Shown: positions 22,731 to 34,888 of the stretch, piece by piece | How the letters are laid out: each line of letters starts with the position of its first letter | Numbering within the stretch: the stretch's first letter is position 1 | NCBI GenBank assembly: GCA_003415625.1 | Contig: PYIU01000006.1 | Location: 3,472,001 to 3,536,000, forward strand | Direction: 5' to 3' | Length of the DNA stretch: 64,000 nt | Source of the DNA: Aquanectria penicillioides | Lineage: Eukaryota > Ascomycota > Sordariomycetes > Hypocreales > Nectriaceae | The notes under the pieces: model-generated | Seen by the model: the letters and a program-made list of their open reading frames with translations, nothing else | What the model was told of the DNA's origin: nothing | The model's database searches: none | Program-made: the position numbers and the translations under genes

Positions 22731-24457
22731 ATGATTGTGGAACGCATCCTTCCGAATTCTTTCCAAGGAGTGGTGCTGTTGATTGTCGGAGTTATAGCCG
22801 CAAAGATCTTGATGAACAAGTTCGGTGGAGGGTTGAACAAAGTCCCTGGACCATTTCTTGCCGGGTTTACCAACTGGTGGCGCGTTCTTGTGGTCTGGGG
22901 TCGCCGACCGGAGCTGGCGCACATCAAACTTCACGAAAAGTATGGACCCGTTGTTAGACTTGGCCCACGCACAGTCTCGGTAGGTGATGTGCAGGCAATT
23001 AAGACAATATATGCTCTCAGTGCAGGCTTCGTAAAGGTACGCAACAGTTGGCAGCAAGGAATCGATGAGCACTAACCGTGTACCAGTCAGACTTTTATCC
23101 GGTCCAGCAGACAATTGCAAATGGACACTCCCTCCAAAGCATGTTCAATACAACCAACGAAAAGTTCCATGCCAAGCTCCGCCGCGCAGTATCGAATGCC
23201 TACGCAATGAGCACATTGGTCAACTTTGAACCTCTTGTCGATTCGACTACCGAAGAATTTTTGAAGCAGCTCAAAGTTCGATACGCTGATACGCCCGGTG
23301 ATTTGGGAACATGCGACTTTGGATTGTGGCTACAATTTTATGCCTTTGATGTAATAGGAGAGCTCACATACTCGAAGAGACTTGGATTCGTTGACCGAGG
23401 CGTCGATGTGGATAACATTATCAGCAACTTGGAGCGCTTGCTCAATTATGTCTCAGTTGTAGGTTTCGTTCTCTCAAATTACCACTCCAAACAATTAATC
23501 AGAATAGGTGGGACAATTACCTATTCTAGATCGATTTCTCCTCAAGAACCCCATCAAGCTGTGGATGAGCAAGTATAATCTGTGGAACACCACGTCACCT
23601 GTTGTAGAGTTTGCGAAGAAAAGGATGGCTGATCGCCGCGACGACACTGATGAACTCCTCAGAAAAGAGTCGGGAGCAAAACCTTCAAGGAAAGACTTTC
23701 TTTCGCGATTCAGGGAAGCAGGGAAGAAGGATCCAGTATTCATCAGCGGTGAACGAGTTCTCGCACTCACGGTCGCAAACATGTTCGCTGGCTCAGACAC
23801 CACGGCCATTACCCTGAGGGCAATATTCTACTATCTACTCAGGGATCCTACAAAAATGGAGAAACTGATTGTTGAGCTTGGAAGAGAAAGCAAGGCGGGA
23901 AATTTCAGCAGAGATGATGCGCTTGTGCGATGGGACGAGGTAAGAGAGTTGCCTTATCTTGGTGCTGTTATCAACGAGGCTCTTCGCTACCATCCCGCTG
24001 CAGGACTCCCACTCGAAAGAGTGGTACCGCCTCAAGGGATTTGCATTGCAGGTCACCATCTGCCTGGTGGCACGATCGTGGGGTGCTCTGCATGGGTCAT
24101 TCATCGGGACGAAGGTGTGTTTGGGCCGAACCCGACGGAATTTCGTCCCGAGCGCTGGATCGAGGCCTCTGCAGAGCAACAGGCTAAGATGAAAAATGCA
24201 TTGTTCTCGTTCGGAGCTGGGTCACGGACATGTATTGGCAAGAATATTTCGTTGCTTGAAATGTTCAAGCTCGTGCCAGCGATACTCCGAACATTTGAGG
24301 TAAGTTTTCCTGATCCCGAATTCGAACCGTTGGCTAATCTAATATTGCACAGATCGAACTAGTGGATCCAGAATCGTCTTGGGTGCTTCATAATGCTTGG
24401 TTTGTGAAACAGAGTGGCTTTCGGGTCCGCCTGAAGCAGAGGCGGGAGATACTGTAG
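22731..24457 (+). CDS. Cytochrome P450, pisatin-demethylase-like
   Basis: Four exons (22731-23036, 23087-23458, 23508-24299, 24353-24457) give 524 aa. An N-terminal membrane anchor (VVLLIVGVIAAKIL) precedes VPGPFLAGFTNWWR and KYGPVVRLGP, typical of the ascomycete CYP57/pisatin demethylase-like group. The I-helix oxygen motif is AGSDTT, the ExxR motif is in NEALRYHP, the PERF region reads FRPERW, and the haem loop is FSFGAGSRTCIG with the ligand Cys. All catalytic elements are intact. I chose the ATG at 22731 because it directly precedes the anchor. The likely role is hydroxylation or O-demethylation of a plant aromatic or isoflavonoid-like compound; the actual substrate is unknown. Confidence 0.9.
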
Positions 24458-24876
24458 GATCTAACAAATGAAGAATACGAATGTCCTTATATCTAAATGA
24501 AATCAAGTGAATGGATAATAGAAAGAAATTCTCTTTGAAGGGTGCATTAAGAAATCGGTAAAGACTGTATAAATTATTTATTTGACAATAGTAGATATAA
24601 TGATCAATGGACATCATAGGCGCAATTTGAGTGCACAGTGATCAACTAGTTACGAAGGATTGATATCCAGGCAGAATATTTCACGAACGTGACAACATAT
24701 TAAAGATAAAAAGACGTGGAAGCAAAAATGTGTAGAGGAAGCACGTAGGACTAACTATATCATGAAACCCTAGATAAATAGTTAAGATACTGTTTGAAAC
24801 TATGAGAGATCTCAATTTGCTCGTTGGATGGAGCCTAGTCCGCGACTGACTCATTGTAGCATGAAAGATCTGTATC
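24458..24876. other. Intergenic between convergent 3' ends
   Basis: About 420 AT-rich bases between the P450 and MFS genes, which converge. No gene, repeat or motif is seen; it should contain both polyadenylation regions. Confidence 0.5.
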
Positions 24877-26619
24877 CTAGTTGACTGGGCCTGCCTTGAC
24901 CCTAAGAGAGTGCCCAAACCGATGAACAAAAGCGACCAAGATCATGCTAAACGCAACAATACCAGCCTGAGTTCCAAAACTTGCAGCATACCCCACTTTG
25001 GCTCCCCATGGTTGCTGGAAGTATCCAACGCCGAAGCCACCGATCGCGCGCGCAAAGTTCGTCCAGCCAGAAACCTCAGCAGCAGCGGTTGGATACGAAT
25101 CAATCACGTAGGCGGATACAGCGACAGAGGTCGTCATGATTCCGAAACTGTGCAGCCCCCAGCCGACAACAATGGTTGCAGGGGATAGATGATTATACAA
25201 GCCCTGACCTAACAGAACGAGACCGCCAATCATGGTGAGAGAGGACAGGTAGATCATGGAGAGTCTGGCTTCTGGCTCAAACACTCCGTTGTGCTTTCGG
25301 ACATATCGACGAGCGAGATAATCATTGAAGAAGTGGCCAAACACTTCACCGAGAAAGATGCCGACAATTGGTGAGAAATAGAGGTATCCAACCTCGTTGT
25401 AAGTGTATCCATAGCCACCGAAATCTCTCGGGGTAGCAAATAGAATTGCTGTGGTGATGTTGATACCGATTGCCCAGGCAAAGCAGAGAAGGCTATCAAG
25501 CAGTTAGTACATGGATACATATTTTGGCAAAGAATCCACCCACTAAGCGACGAGAATGATGAAAAGCGTTGGCTTGGTGAGCATCAAGAAGAATCTCTTG
25601 AAAGATTCAAAAACGGTCTTGTAGTAGACATCGCGATACTGGAGCTCCCATATGCCGACTATTCGTGAAATTCTTGACGTAAAGCCATTTCCACGAGGTG
25701 GCTGTTCGTCATATGGAATGTCCCGGTTGTACCAAGTCTCGTCGAGGAAGGCAAAGATAAGAACCATGTCGACGCCGCATACCCCGACACAGACCCAAAA
25801 TACATCCTCCCACTTATTCGTACCACCGACAACGAAGTTGCCAACCAGAGGACCCCAGAAGGGCGAGGTGATGTACAGAAGCGCCCAGAGGCCAATCTTT
25901 CGGGCTCGCTCGTGGAAGAAGAACATGTCTCTGATAAAGGCAATTGAGATTGTCTGGGACGATGTGATAAAAAATCCGGTAAGCGCTCGCATCGCATAAA
26001 ATGTAGTAAAGTTGGGTGACACGGCTGTGGCGATGGAGAACACCAGCCCGAAGAAGTTTGACCAAAACAGTGTCGGCGCGCGTCCGATGATGGAAGTCAT
26101 GGGAACCCAAATGAGACCACCAAGAGCCCTGCTATTGTTAGATCACAGAATGACTGCCATCAAGGCGCGGACGTTCTTACATCATCAACACGTTGATACT
26201 GTTGGTTTCATTGACCTTGCCGAGCTCTTGCTGCCACTCCACGGCTTGCAGAATCACGGGAGCACTGCCAGCTGCGGAGGTGAAGTCGGCACAGAAAGCT
26301 CCCCATGCCACGGTGAACAGAATTGCATGCTTCTTCCACGAGGGCCAGTTTAGTGGATCGCGAGTGTCGTCGGTAGGCTGAGGGAGGAGGACGGTCTAGT
26401 GGATGGTTCGTACCCGGTTAGGAAACCAGCCAAAGGCGAAATTGACCAACTTACGTGTCCATCTTTGGCGAGACGCAATGATGAATGTCCTCCTTCATCG
26501 ACGCTGAGGATGACGCCGGCCTCGGTTCGGGCAGCTTCAGGAATTGCTTCAACAACATGATGCTTTCCCACCCGCTCAACATCCTCAGATGAGGCGTGCT
26601 CGACCTCGGGCTTTTCCAT
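24877..26619 (-). CDS. MFS transporter (DHA1-type, 12 TM)
   Basis: Four exons, from 26619 (or the upstream in-frame ATG at 26655) to 24877, encode a ~500-aa major facilitator. The cytosolic N-terminus is charged (MEKPEVEHASSEDVERVGK) and followed by the family lead-in DDTRDPLNWPSWKK. About 12 hydrophobic segments follow. The loop after helix 2 reads ALGGLIWVPMTSIIGRAP, and the segment RALTGFFITSSQTISIAFI is as expected for DHA1 drug-type antiporters. The third intron restores LFIILVAYLLCFAWAIGIN across a membrane helix. The transporter should sit in the plasma membrane or vacuole and move the cluster substrate or product. Several CGGAAT/ATTCCG sites lie in its promoter. Confidence 0.87.
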
Positions 26620-27395
26620 GTCGACAGATGTATGCTTTGTATGCGAGGGTCTCAACTGGTTGAGGGTAAGAAAACTTCAATCGAGAGTCATGTCAAGCTC
26701 CTCATGTAGGTGATACCCAGCATTCAAATACCGAGCATGATCAATCCTCCCATAAACACTAATACACAGGTCGGGCCGTCACAACCCGCACTAGTGCACT
26801 AGGTCCCGAAATTGCGGACCTGGAATCTGGGGATCCGTGGGGAAACGGAGTTCATTTCCACATGGAGGTGGCGCTGGTGGTGACTCCTCCACTTGAGACA
26901 TACAAAAACACTAAACGGCCGTCGAAATTCCGTGTGTTCCGTGAGGGGAATCTAAGCAACGCCCCAAGACCAAAACACTAATTTCAGCATGATAGCATGT
27001 GATTTAATAATTATTGAACGCCCATTAACACTAATTACTGCCAAGTGCCGACGACGGAATCTGGGGTAGACTGGCTACCGATTCGTGGGTGTAGGGGAAA
27101 ATGGAACGCCGCGAGTTCCGGGGTGTTTTCAGCATGCATCACACCGCGAAAATACCGGGTTGGAGTGGGTGATTTGATGCGAAACCCGAGTTCTCAACGG
27201 CGGATATAGACATGGTAGACTTTAGCGTTTAAATCAAGAATGTTGTCACAGACCACCAGTTCGTCCAATAAGTTCAACATAAAGGCTTAATGCTTCGGAT
27301 CAATGAGTACTTGGATTACTTGAATGCTGATAAACGAACAAAGTTTAAAAAGTTGCATAAGATAAAATTTAATGTCAAATACATAATACACTATC
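26620..27395. promoter_or_regulatory. Promoter of the MFS gene with repeated CGGAAT/ATTCCG motifs
   Basis: This 776-base gap contains ATTCCG at 26927-26932 followed by TTCCG, CGGAAT at 27055-27060, and a GTTCCGG near 27110. Only the MFS gene starts here; the reductase gene on the other side ends at 27396. Confidence 0.5.
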
Positions 27396-28857
27396 TCAAG
27401 CATCTACGCTAGCGTCGATGGCCTCGACCGCAAGGCCGTTGGTATGACCATTGATACCATTTGGCTTGTGCCCATTCTCAATCACCTTGGCAAGAGATGC
27501 CACTCGGTCTGCTGGGTGCGGAAGTAACTTAATCAACTTCTCGGGCTTCATGATGCCCTGAAACTCTTGAAGTGGAAGCACTCCAGCATTCTCAAAGGAG
27601 CGGAATGTCTCAATCCAAGCATCATAAGAGTCGTCGTATCGCTTCCACCCAAACTTGCGAGCCTTTGAAACCGAGCCAATGGTGAACCAGGCCTTACCAA
27701 CAGCCCAGTCGAAGAAATCCCAGGTGCCCCATTTGAATGCCTCAGGGTTTCCACCGTATTTTTCAGCCACCTTCTTCCAAACGTGCTCTTTTCCCTTGGA
27801 CCACTCCGTCATGAGAAAATTGTGGGACATGCGTTGCTCCTCTCCATTCGCCGTCCATTCTTGCTCATCGGGAATCTATAACTCGAGTCAGGAAAACCAG
27901 TGATAAGGTAGGGACGGCAATGTACCTCGACGCCGAAATAGCTGGCAAGCTTTGGCCAAAAGTACTTCCAAACAATGACATCGCCGTTTGTGTGGTTGAA
28001 TGCCTCGTTCTTTGTGTGCTCTTCGGTAGCTGCCCAGACGCTCATATCTGCGAGACTTGGAGCATACGACGAGTCATCCACCGAGTTGTAGAAGAACTTG
28101 TTACCTGGGAACACAGGGACTTGTCCGAGTTCACGACAGCAGAGAATATAAATAGCCAAAGTCAGGGCGGCAGACATGCCATTTCCTAGGGTATACTTAG
28201 AATATCCGCTTAATGCCGCGAAACGCAAGGGTAAACATACCAGCTGGTGTAAACCCAATGATGGCATTGGGGCGAATGACATTCCAGTCCCATGACCTCT
28301 TTGCAGCAAGGCTGAAGAGAAAGTCTTCTTGGGGATAGTAAAAGTTCTCACCATGGTCCTCATACCGCGCCATTCCTTCATGGATTGGGACTTCAACAGG
28401 GCCAAGGTGGACACCATAATGCTATTAAAATTAACAATCATGTAACGAAAATTCAAAACGACAACAGTACCTTTCCACCAGTGCTGACGCAAACACGCTT
28501 CAAAGTGTTGGCGGCCACAGTGTCGATTGAGACGAGGAATTTGTTGAATAGTGGGACGTTGTATTCCTTGAGCTTCTTAAAGTCTGCGACGTGGATGTAA
28601 GAGGCAAAGAATGCATGCGTAACGTCGTAGCAAAATGGTGTCATTTTCTCAATAAGCTCTTCGACTGGCTTCAAGAAGTCGAGCGCAACGAATCGAATTC
28701 GCGGGTCTTGCCAGAACATCTGGGTCGGGGTGCGTCTTGATGTGATGATGATCTTGGACCATTCAGTTGCAGGTTGTCTGATGAGATGCTCAACAATGGC
28801 ATTTCCAGTGATGCCATTTGCACCAGTGACAAATGCAACCTTTCCACTTGGAGACAT
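27396..28857 (-). CDS. PRISE/iridoid-synthase-like short-chain reductase
   Basis: Four exons (28857-28471, 28421-28241, 28185-27926, 27875-27396) give 435 aa. The N-terminal Rossmann motif is KVAFVTGANGITGNAIVEHL, with a conserved SRR after the second strand for NADPH. A catalytic segment has HYGVHLGPVEVPIHEG and YYPQEDFLF, followed by RPNAIIGFTPAGNG. The family (progesterone 5-beta-reductase/iridoid synthase-like, common in fungi near secondary-metabolism genes) reduces enones by 1,4-addition, using a conserved Tyr. The gene sits divergently, 404 bases from the CoA ligase gene, and is likely co-regulated with it. Confidence 0.85.
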
Positions 28858-29261
28858 GATGAAAGTGCTTGAAGTAACTGAGATGTATGTGTAAGGTTTG
28901 AGATGACAACAAAAGAATTGAGTTGAGTCGCTTGACACACGGTTAATAATGACGAATCAATTTATCATCTATAGTAGAAAACATACCAAGCGTCTCTCTA
29001 GTGCAGTGTCATGAATTCCGGATGTGAAAATGTTAGTCTGCCGACGGAGCCATTTTCGGAATTGGAGATTTCCTCGCCGGAACCGCAGCATCGACAGGCG
29101 GGGCGGATCCGGCATGAACCCCGGAGCAAGGATGAACCGAAAACAAAATACGATTTTACTATAGGCTACGCTGCTACGCGTTCACTGTATTCGGTAGGAT
29201 AAACAGAAATTTTGTCCAATATCGTGTCTGCCAATCACCTTTAACATTGAAGATTTTCAAG
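28858..29261. promoter_or_regulatory. Divergent promoter (reductase/CoA ligase) with CGGAAT motifs
   Basis: This 404-base region between divergent starts contains ATTCCG at 29015-29020, CGGAAT at 29057-29062 and further CCGG/GGCGG triplets near 29075-29115. It has the same motif type as the other cluster promoters. Confidence 0.55.
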
Positions 29262-31341
29262 ATGATGATTTACAGCAATCCTGAGCCACTGGATTACCCC
29301 CAGGATGTTACCCTCACCGAACTCCTGCTGAACTACAACCTGAACAACACTCCAGCGGATAAGCCAGCGATAATTGATGGAATATCAGGTCAAGTTATTT
29401 TCAACTATGCCAGCTTTAGGTCCGGTGTGAGAAAGATTGCACGGCATCTTCGTGACGAAGTTGGAATTGGACCTAACACGGTGGTTGGGATCCTCTCAAC
29501 GAACAGGGTAAGAAGCACACTGTCATTGTCTATCTTCTTTTTTTACGCGTACTTGCTAACACCTTTTTACTAAGAATTATTACCCCGTTTGTGTGCATGG
29601 CATTCTTGCTACTGGTGCTGTAGTCTCAGCATTGAACCCTCTCTATGAGTCAAATGTGCGATGCTGATCCTCAATCTTGCGAAGATGTCTCCTTTCACGT
29701 CGCTAAATGCCTTAGGAACTTGCACATGCTCTGAATCTGAGTAAACCGGGCCATATTCTTGTGGAAAAGGCACTTCTTCCAAAACTAGCGGCGGCAGTCA
29801 ATTCATTGCAAGACGCGCAAACGAGGCCTACCCTCCACATCTGGGACTCCGATCAGCCTGAGCCGGGTGTTGCGCAATGTTTAAAAGTGGAGAGTATTAT
29901 TCAACATGGCTCAGAAATATTTGAGCCAGCAAAGCTCGCTCCCGGTGTCGCTGCCACAAAGTTGGCCTTCATATGCTTTAGCTCTGGCACGTCAGGAATG
30001 GTCAAGGGTGTTCGGCTTAGCCACGGCAACATCGTTTCCAACATCTTTCAGCAGTCTCAAGGCCTCAGAGGCATGTTTACTGCGAAGACTGTGGTGGCCT
30101 TGATTGTGCCATTCTTCCACATCTTAGGGCTCGCTGGCTTCTCTTGCCAATACGTTTGTCAGGTAGGAGACTTACCTATGCTCTGTCAAAGCGTAATTTT
30201 TTGTCGCTCATCTTCTCATCTTCTTTTAGGGCGCTCCCATTGTTGTCTTTCGGAGATTTGACCTTGGACCATTGCTAGAAGCAGTGAAAAGACACCGAAG
30301 TGAGTATTCTTGCTTACTGCTGCCTGGATAGTAACCAATACCTGCAGTCTCCCACATAAACGTGGTCCCACCCATTGCACTTGAATTCCTAAAGAATCCT
30401 CTTGCTACCTCTGGCGACTATTCTTCCGTTCAATGTTTAATCAACGCCGCTGCCCCGCTAAACCAGCGTCAGGCCGACGAACTGTCCAGACGGTTTGACT
30501 GTGTCGTCACTCAGTGGTATGGGATGACGGAGGCCAGCCCAAGCGTTGCATCTCAACGAGAGGATGAGATAAATGTGCCTGGGACAATCGGGAGGCTTCT
30601 CCCAGGAATAGAGATGCGTGTAGTGGATGAGGACGGAAATGGTAAGTCTGGTATTGTTAAATTCGTCGCGCCAGTCTGACGACGAACCTAGACGCAACAA
30701 CTGGCGAGTTCATCATAAGAGGGCCAAATATCATGCAAGGATATGTTAATGGACTTGAACAAGCTGGAAACCCGATGACTTCTGACGGGTTCCTGAGAAC
30801 TGGCGATATTGGGTACGTTGACGAAAACGGTTACCTTTTCATTGTGGACCGAGCCAAGGAGATGATCAAAGTGAAAGGGTAAGGGTTCGTGCCTCACTCA
30901 AGACACACCGCTTGACTAATTGACTGTGGGCAGACATCAGGTTGCCCCCGCCGAGCTTGAAGCAATCATAATAGCGCACCCCCAAGTCAATGATGCCGCC
31001 GTGTGCGGCGTCTATAATGACGACGGCACATCTGAAATTCCAGTCGCCTACATCACAACAAATGTTCAAGGTATCCAACAGCAAGATGAACTCAAGCTAG
31101 ATATCCTAAACCATGTCAATACAAAGGTCGCAAGATACAAGCGTATCACAGGCGGGATTTGTATTCTGTCGGCTATCCCTAGGAAGTAAGTAAATCAGTC
31201 ATGGTAGAGAAATCCGATCGCTAACATGAATCAAGCCCTGCTGGAAAAATCCTCCGACGCCTGCTCCCTGCGAACCTAAACAAGGCAAAGAATCACCCTT
31301 CAAACAAGACAAAGGAACTGATTTCACGGGCAAGGCTTTAA
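29262..31341 (+). CDS. 4-coumarate-CoA ligase-like AMP-forming enzyme
   Basis: Eight exons (29262-29507, 29575-29655, 29716-30162, 30230-30299, 30348-30641, 30692-30878, 30934-31185, 31236-31341) join to 560 aa with every phase consistent. The AMP-binding loop is CFSSGTSGMVKGVRLSHGN. The adenylation motif QWYGMTEASP, the core TGDIGYVDENGYLFIVDR and the hinge KGHQVAPAELE are intact. The C-terminal catalytic lysine motif reads NPAGKILRR. The enzyme activates a carboxylic acid to its CoA thioester through an acyl-AMP. Fungal 4CL-like proteins act on phenylpropanoids, benzoate-like or fatty acids. Next to an acyl-CoA dehydrogenase and P450, the substrate is probably an aromatic or terpenoid acid. 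No clear peroxisomal tripeptide is seen; the end is RARL. Confidence 0.92.
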
Positions 31342-31464
31342 AGTGGTTCCTCTCGTATAAAATGTATATAGATACTATTAAGAATATTTCATATTATCAT
31401 CTATGGCCAGTCTGCAAAGTCCTTCACCATAATCCCGTCAGTAAAATACATGTGCGCCTTCGAA

Positions 31465-34430
31465 TTAAAACGCTAGATCTGTCGGGTTACAAAGACTCAT
31501 TATAGCTTGTTCCATGTCCACATCGAGATCGAAAAGGTTCCTTGGGCCCACACCTCCAAAGAGTGCTTCATCCATATCTCGGTCTATCTCCATTGTACCA
31601 GAGCGCGAATTCCCTGAAATTCCACCATCAAGCAGTGCAGATGATATCATGGGGGCGATTTTGGAACTCGACCCATCATCTGTGATAATTGCCTCAAAGT
31701 TGAAGTCGGACATGGCCCAGTCGGGAACATCTGGCCGCTGGCTGTCATTGCTCATGGCCCATAGAGTTGCGTCGCCTGTGTCTGGTTTCAACTGCTGCTT
31801 GCTAGGAGGCAAAATATGAAAACCACTGGCTCTAGAGATTACGCTGTCTCGTCTGTTGAGATCTCGCAAATTCTGGGTACCTTCCATGGAGAATTCGCTT
31901 GCCAGGTTCACGTGCCCATTTCTTTGGCTTGCCGTCTGCGCAGCCTCAATGGTATCTGACCGTGGTGTGAGTTGTTGCATGTCATCAAACTGGCCCTCAT
32001 TGTCAAGATCCCGATTAGTGGCGTGGGATCGTTCCTCGACAGAGCTCTCGCCGAGAATCCGCTGCGCCAACGATGATAAACGAGAGACATATCGAATCAT
32101 TTTACCAGAGACCCATATACTATGACAGTATCTAGTCAGTGAACGGGTAGCTGCTAGAGTTATGGCTCGATATCGTCTCTTAAGACTCGGTTCCCTTGTC
32201 ACGAGGCCAATCATGACCATTGTAGCACTAGTAAGGTAGTGACTGAATGGGAAGCAGTACTTCAAACCATCATCCTGGATACTCTCGTGTGACCCTAGGA
32301 TTCTGGCTGCCAAGCTTGCGCATATTGTTGTCGACTCTAGTTCGTCATCCTGTGTCCCCCGTGATTGCGCCATAGTCGAGGAGAAGGGTCGTCGCATAAG
32401 AAGTCTAAGAAATGTGGTACACTTGATACGGGTCAGAACGATGTCAAAATTTTTCCCTATGGGAGAGATACTCACAGTAAACAATAACATCGTTTGTTTT
32501 ACTTGCCACCTCCTCCTGGTACCTAATTGAACTTCTGGTGTCTTGTTTGGATCATATGACAAGTCCGTTGGCAGAGTCTCTAACAGATTGCACAACACCG
32601 TGTCTGCATACTCGATCATTGCTGAAGAAGTTGTACCTGAAGACTTGACGCCGTAGAGAAGCTCCCAGGCCTTTCCCACGACTCGAGAAAATCGAACCAT
32701 GGCAACTAGATAAGGTACAGGTGTGACGGGGTTTTCGGATACCTCAATTGCAATTCTTTGCTGAAGTGCTGCTGTTGTTTCTGGGCTTGACTGGTGCCGG
32801 CTTAGCCATTCTTCGCTGAGATCGATTGGCATGGCGGTGTCAATATTGTTGTCTTGGATCATGTACGGGCGGCCCGATTCAATTGCAAGCCGACGATCGA
32901 GCACGTAAATGGCCCACCACGTCCGGCAATACATCTGACTCTGGAACACCGGCATATTTTCAAACGTTCTCTGTCGATGTAGCCCAATTATGTGTGCGTT
33001 TGAAATACTTAGGGCAAGAAGCCGCGCCGCTCGTTGAGTTGCGTCTAATCGAAATAAGTATAATACCTGGTGTGGTTAGCCATTTCCCTTCGATCAGGAC
33101 AACATACATACCCTCATCACGAGTATTTGGAGAGTTAACAAAGATTTAGACGCAGAGTTGCTCATCTCGACCGTGTCTTGCATCAAACTAATGCCGACGC
33201 TATACAATGTCCAGCCAGCGGAATGCACACCGTTCGCATCCGTCATTCTAGTAGACACGCTACAACGGCCTAGAGCAAGGCAAAAGCAGATCAGCGCCAC
33301 TGACATGCGCTTGTGCTCTCGCTCGGCCGAGTTTGTGAGTGACCATAGAGCGGAATATTCCCAAATCTCGTTGAAAATCTCCCATATTGTCGGTGGGTGG
33401 AGAATAGGATAAAGAATGTGAATTTCGTCCAGGAAGATTTGCATATATCTCCTCCATTCGGCTTCGTCGGCGACCACACCGTGCTGGTCCAGAACAGGTT
33501 CCAGCCATGCCCTTACTTTTCGTCGAGATTTTTCTCCCACTGAATTTGTAGATTGAAGTGGCGATGTAGACAAGTGCAGGCTTCCACAGGTGTTATTGGC
33601 ACCATCTCCGCCCTCATCTACGTCTTTAAATGTAGGTGTCATGGAAATCTCACCAGCGAATGTCTGACCGTCAGACTCGAGTACGTCTTGGAGTTCTGTT
33701 CCATTTGGAGTCGAATTATCATCCACGACAGCTGTATGGGCGTGTGGGTGAGGTTGAGCCTTGTACAAAATGGTTTCTTGCATGGCTGGTGGCATCATGT
33801 TTAATCGACGCTCGACTTCGGCCAAGCGGGCCAAGAGCTCGCTGTTGGAAACACTGCTTTGGGAGATATGTGAGTTGGTGAAAGCATTCTTGAATCGATA
33901 GAAGATCCCAATACCTTGTTTCTGAACGAGCTGTGTAATCCACCTCTCCTGAACTGAATGCTCGGTTTCGTTGATCTTGAGCGGCCCTAAAACCTCTCGG
34001 AGCAGAGATACAGGGCCGTTTCCTTGCAACGCACTGTGCACAGGGCTCCCCACCCTCACACTAATAATATTTAGATTTGACATATGCTATGCGTGGATTC
34101 AGTCCAAACTCACCTTTATCTTTCGTTGTTGGCATGATGTACTGTAGGGAGAGCACAATGAGCACGTCGTTCGTTTAGTAGCGATAATGTTGCAGTGCAG
34201 CCTTACCATGCTCGAGAGATGTATTTACCTCTCTTCATCTTCTTCGCCGGTCTCTTCGATGTCTCTGAGCTTTCGGCTGCATCTTCTTCCCGATCATGGG
34301 TCTTGTCGTTGGTGGCGCTGCCGGAAGCATCGGCTGCGCTGGGCGACATCGACTCCTTTCTTCCATCTTGCTCTATCGCTGTGGAGTTGTTGGCGACCTC
34401 GGCGTCATCTTGGGCGTTTTCTGAGGCCAT
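31465..34430 (-). CDS. Zn2Cys6 transcription factor, candidate cluster regulator
   Basis: Proposed exons are 34430-34207, 34141-34114, 34060-33915, 33856-33112 and 33066-31465. A 54-nt in-frame intron is possible at 32475-32422, so the protein is about 900 aa. The zinc cluster is assembled from the first three exons: RGKYISRA, then C-T-S-C, QQRKIK, C, C-A-Q-C and a final Cys six residues on. A basic linker and a short coiled coil (ELLARLAEVERRLN) follow. The fungal_trans domain contains RTWWAIYVLDRRLAIESGRP, the most conserved block of that family. The start is either the ATG at 34430 (MASENAQDD) or the upstream in-frame ATG at 34559. It lies in the middle of the cluster and is the natural candidate for binding the CGGAAT motifs. 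Confidence 0.85.
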
Positions 34431-34888
34431 TTCCAATGGAAGCTCTACAATTCGATGTCGTGGGCAACGAGTGAGATTGACAGAGGTTGAAGATTTGGAA
34501 GTGGGGTTGAAATCACACGGCGGCTTGCAGGCTCGAATTGGACGTGACACAGCAATCAAGAACTAGGCAAGGAGAACTCGGCGTGATTTGACAGATACTG
34601 GCACACCATACTACGAGCAGCTAGCTAGTCACAAACTCCCACAAGGATTACCTATGGCTGGCAGTCCAGAACTCGGCTTCCCCATACCCCACACACAGAT
34701 GCATTATCCTAGACCCTCCCCCGCATTTCTTAGCTTACTGCTCAATCTCGATCTTGAACTAATACGGCCTGGTCGAACTCAACTCTAAGCGAGGGGCTGG
34801 GACGGAGCGGTGTTCAGGGCGGTGTTCTTACTCCGCTCCCGCAAAACACGGAATTTTGGACGGAAATTCCGTGGTCTCCATCTCGTGC
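34431..34888. promoter_or_regulatory. Promoter of the regulator with a CGGAAT inverted repeat
   Basis: The gap contains CGGAAT at 34849-34854 and ATTCCG at 34866-34871, the arms of a 10-bp perfect inverted repeat (CACGGAATTT / AAATTCCGTG) with a 7-base loop. It is just past the stop of the hydrolase gene and about 420 bases upstream of the regulator start at 34430. It may be an autoregulatory operator or a 3' hairpin. Confidence 0.5.

Noticed and set aside
34588..34788. Plus-strand frame of 66 codons
   Set aside because: It lies upstream of the cluster regulator, has no motif and is too short to support.
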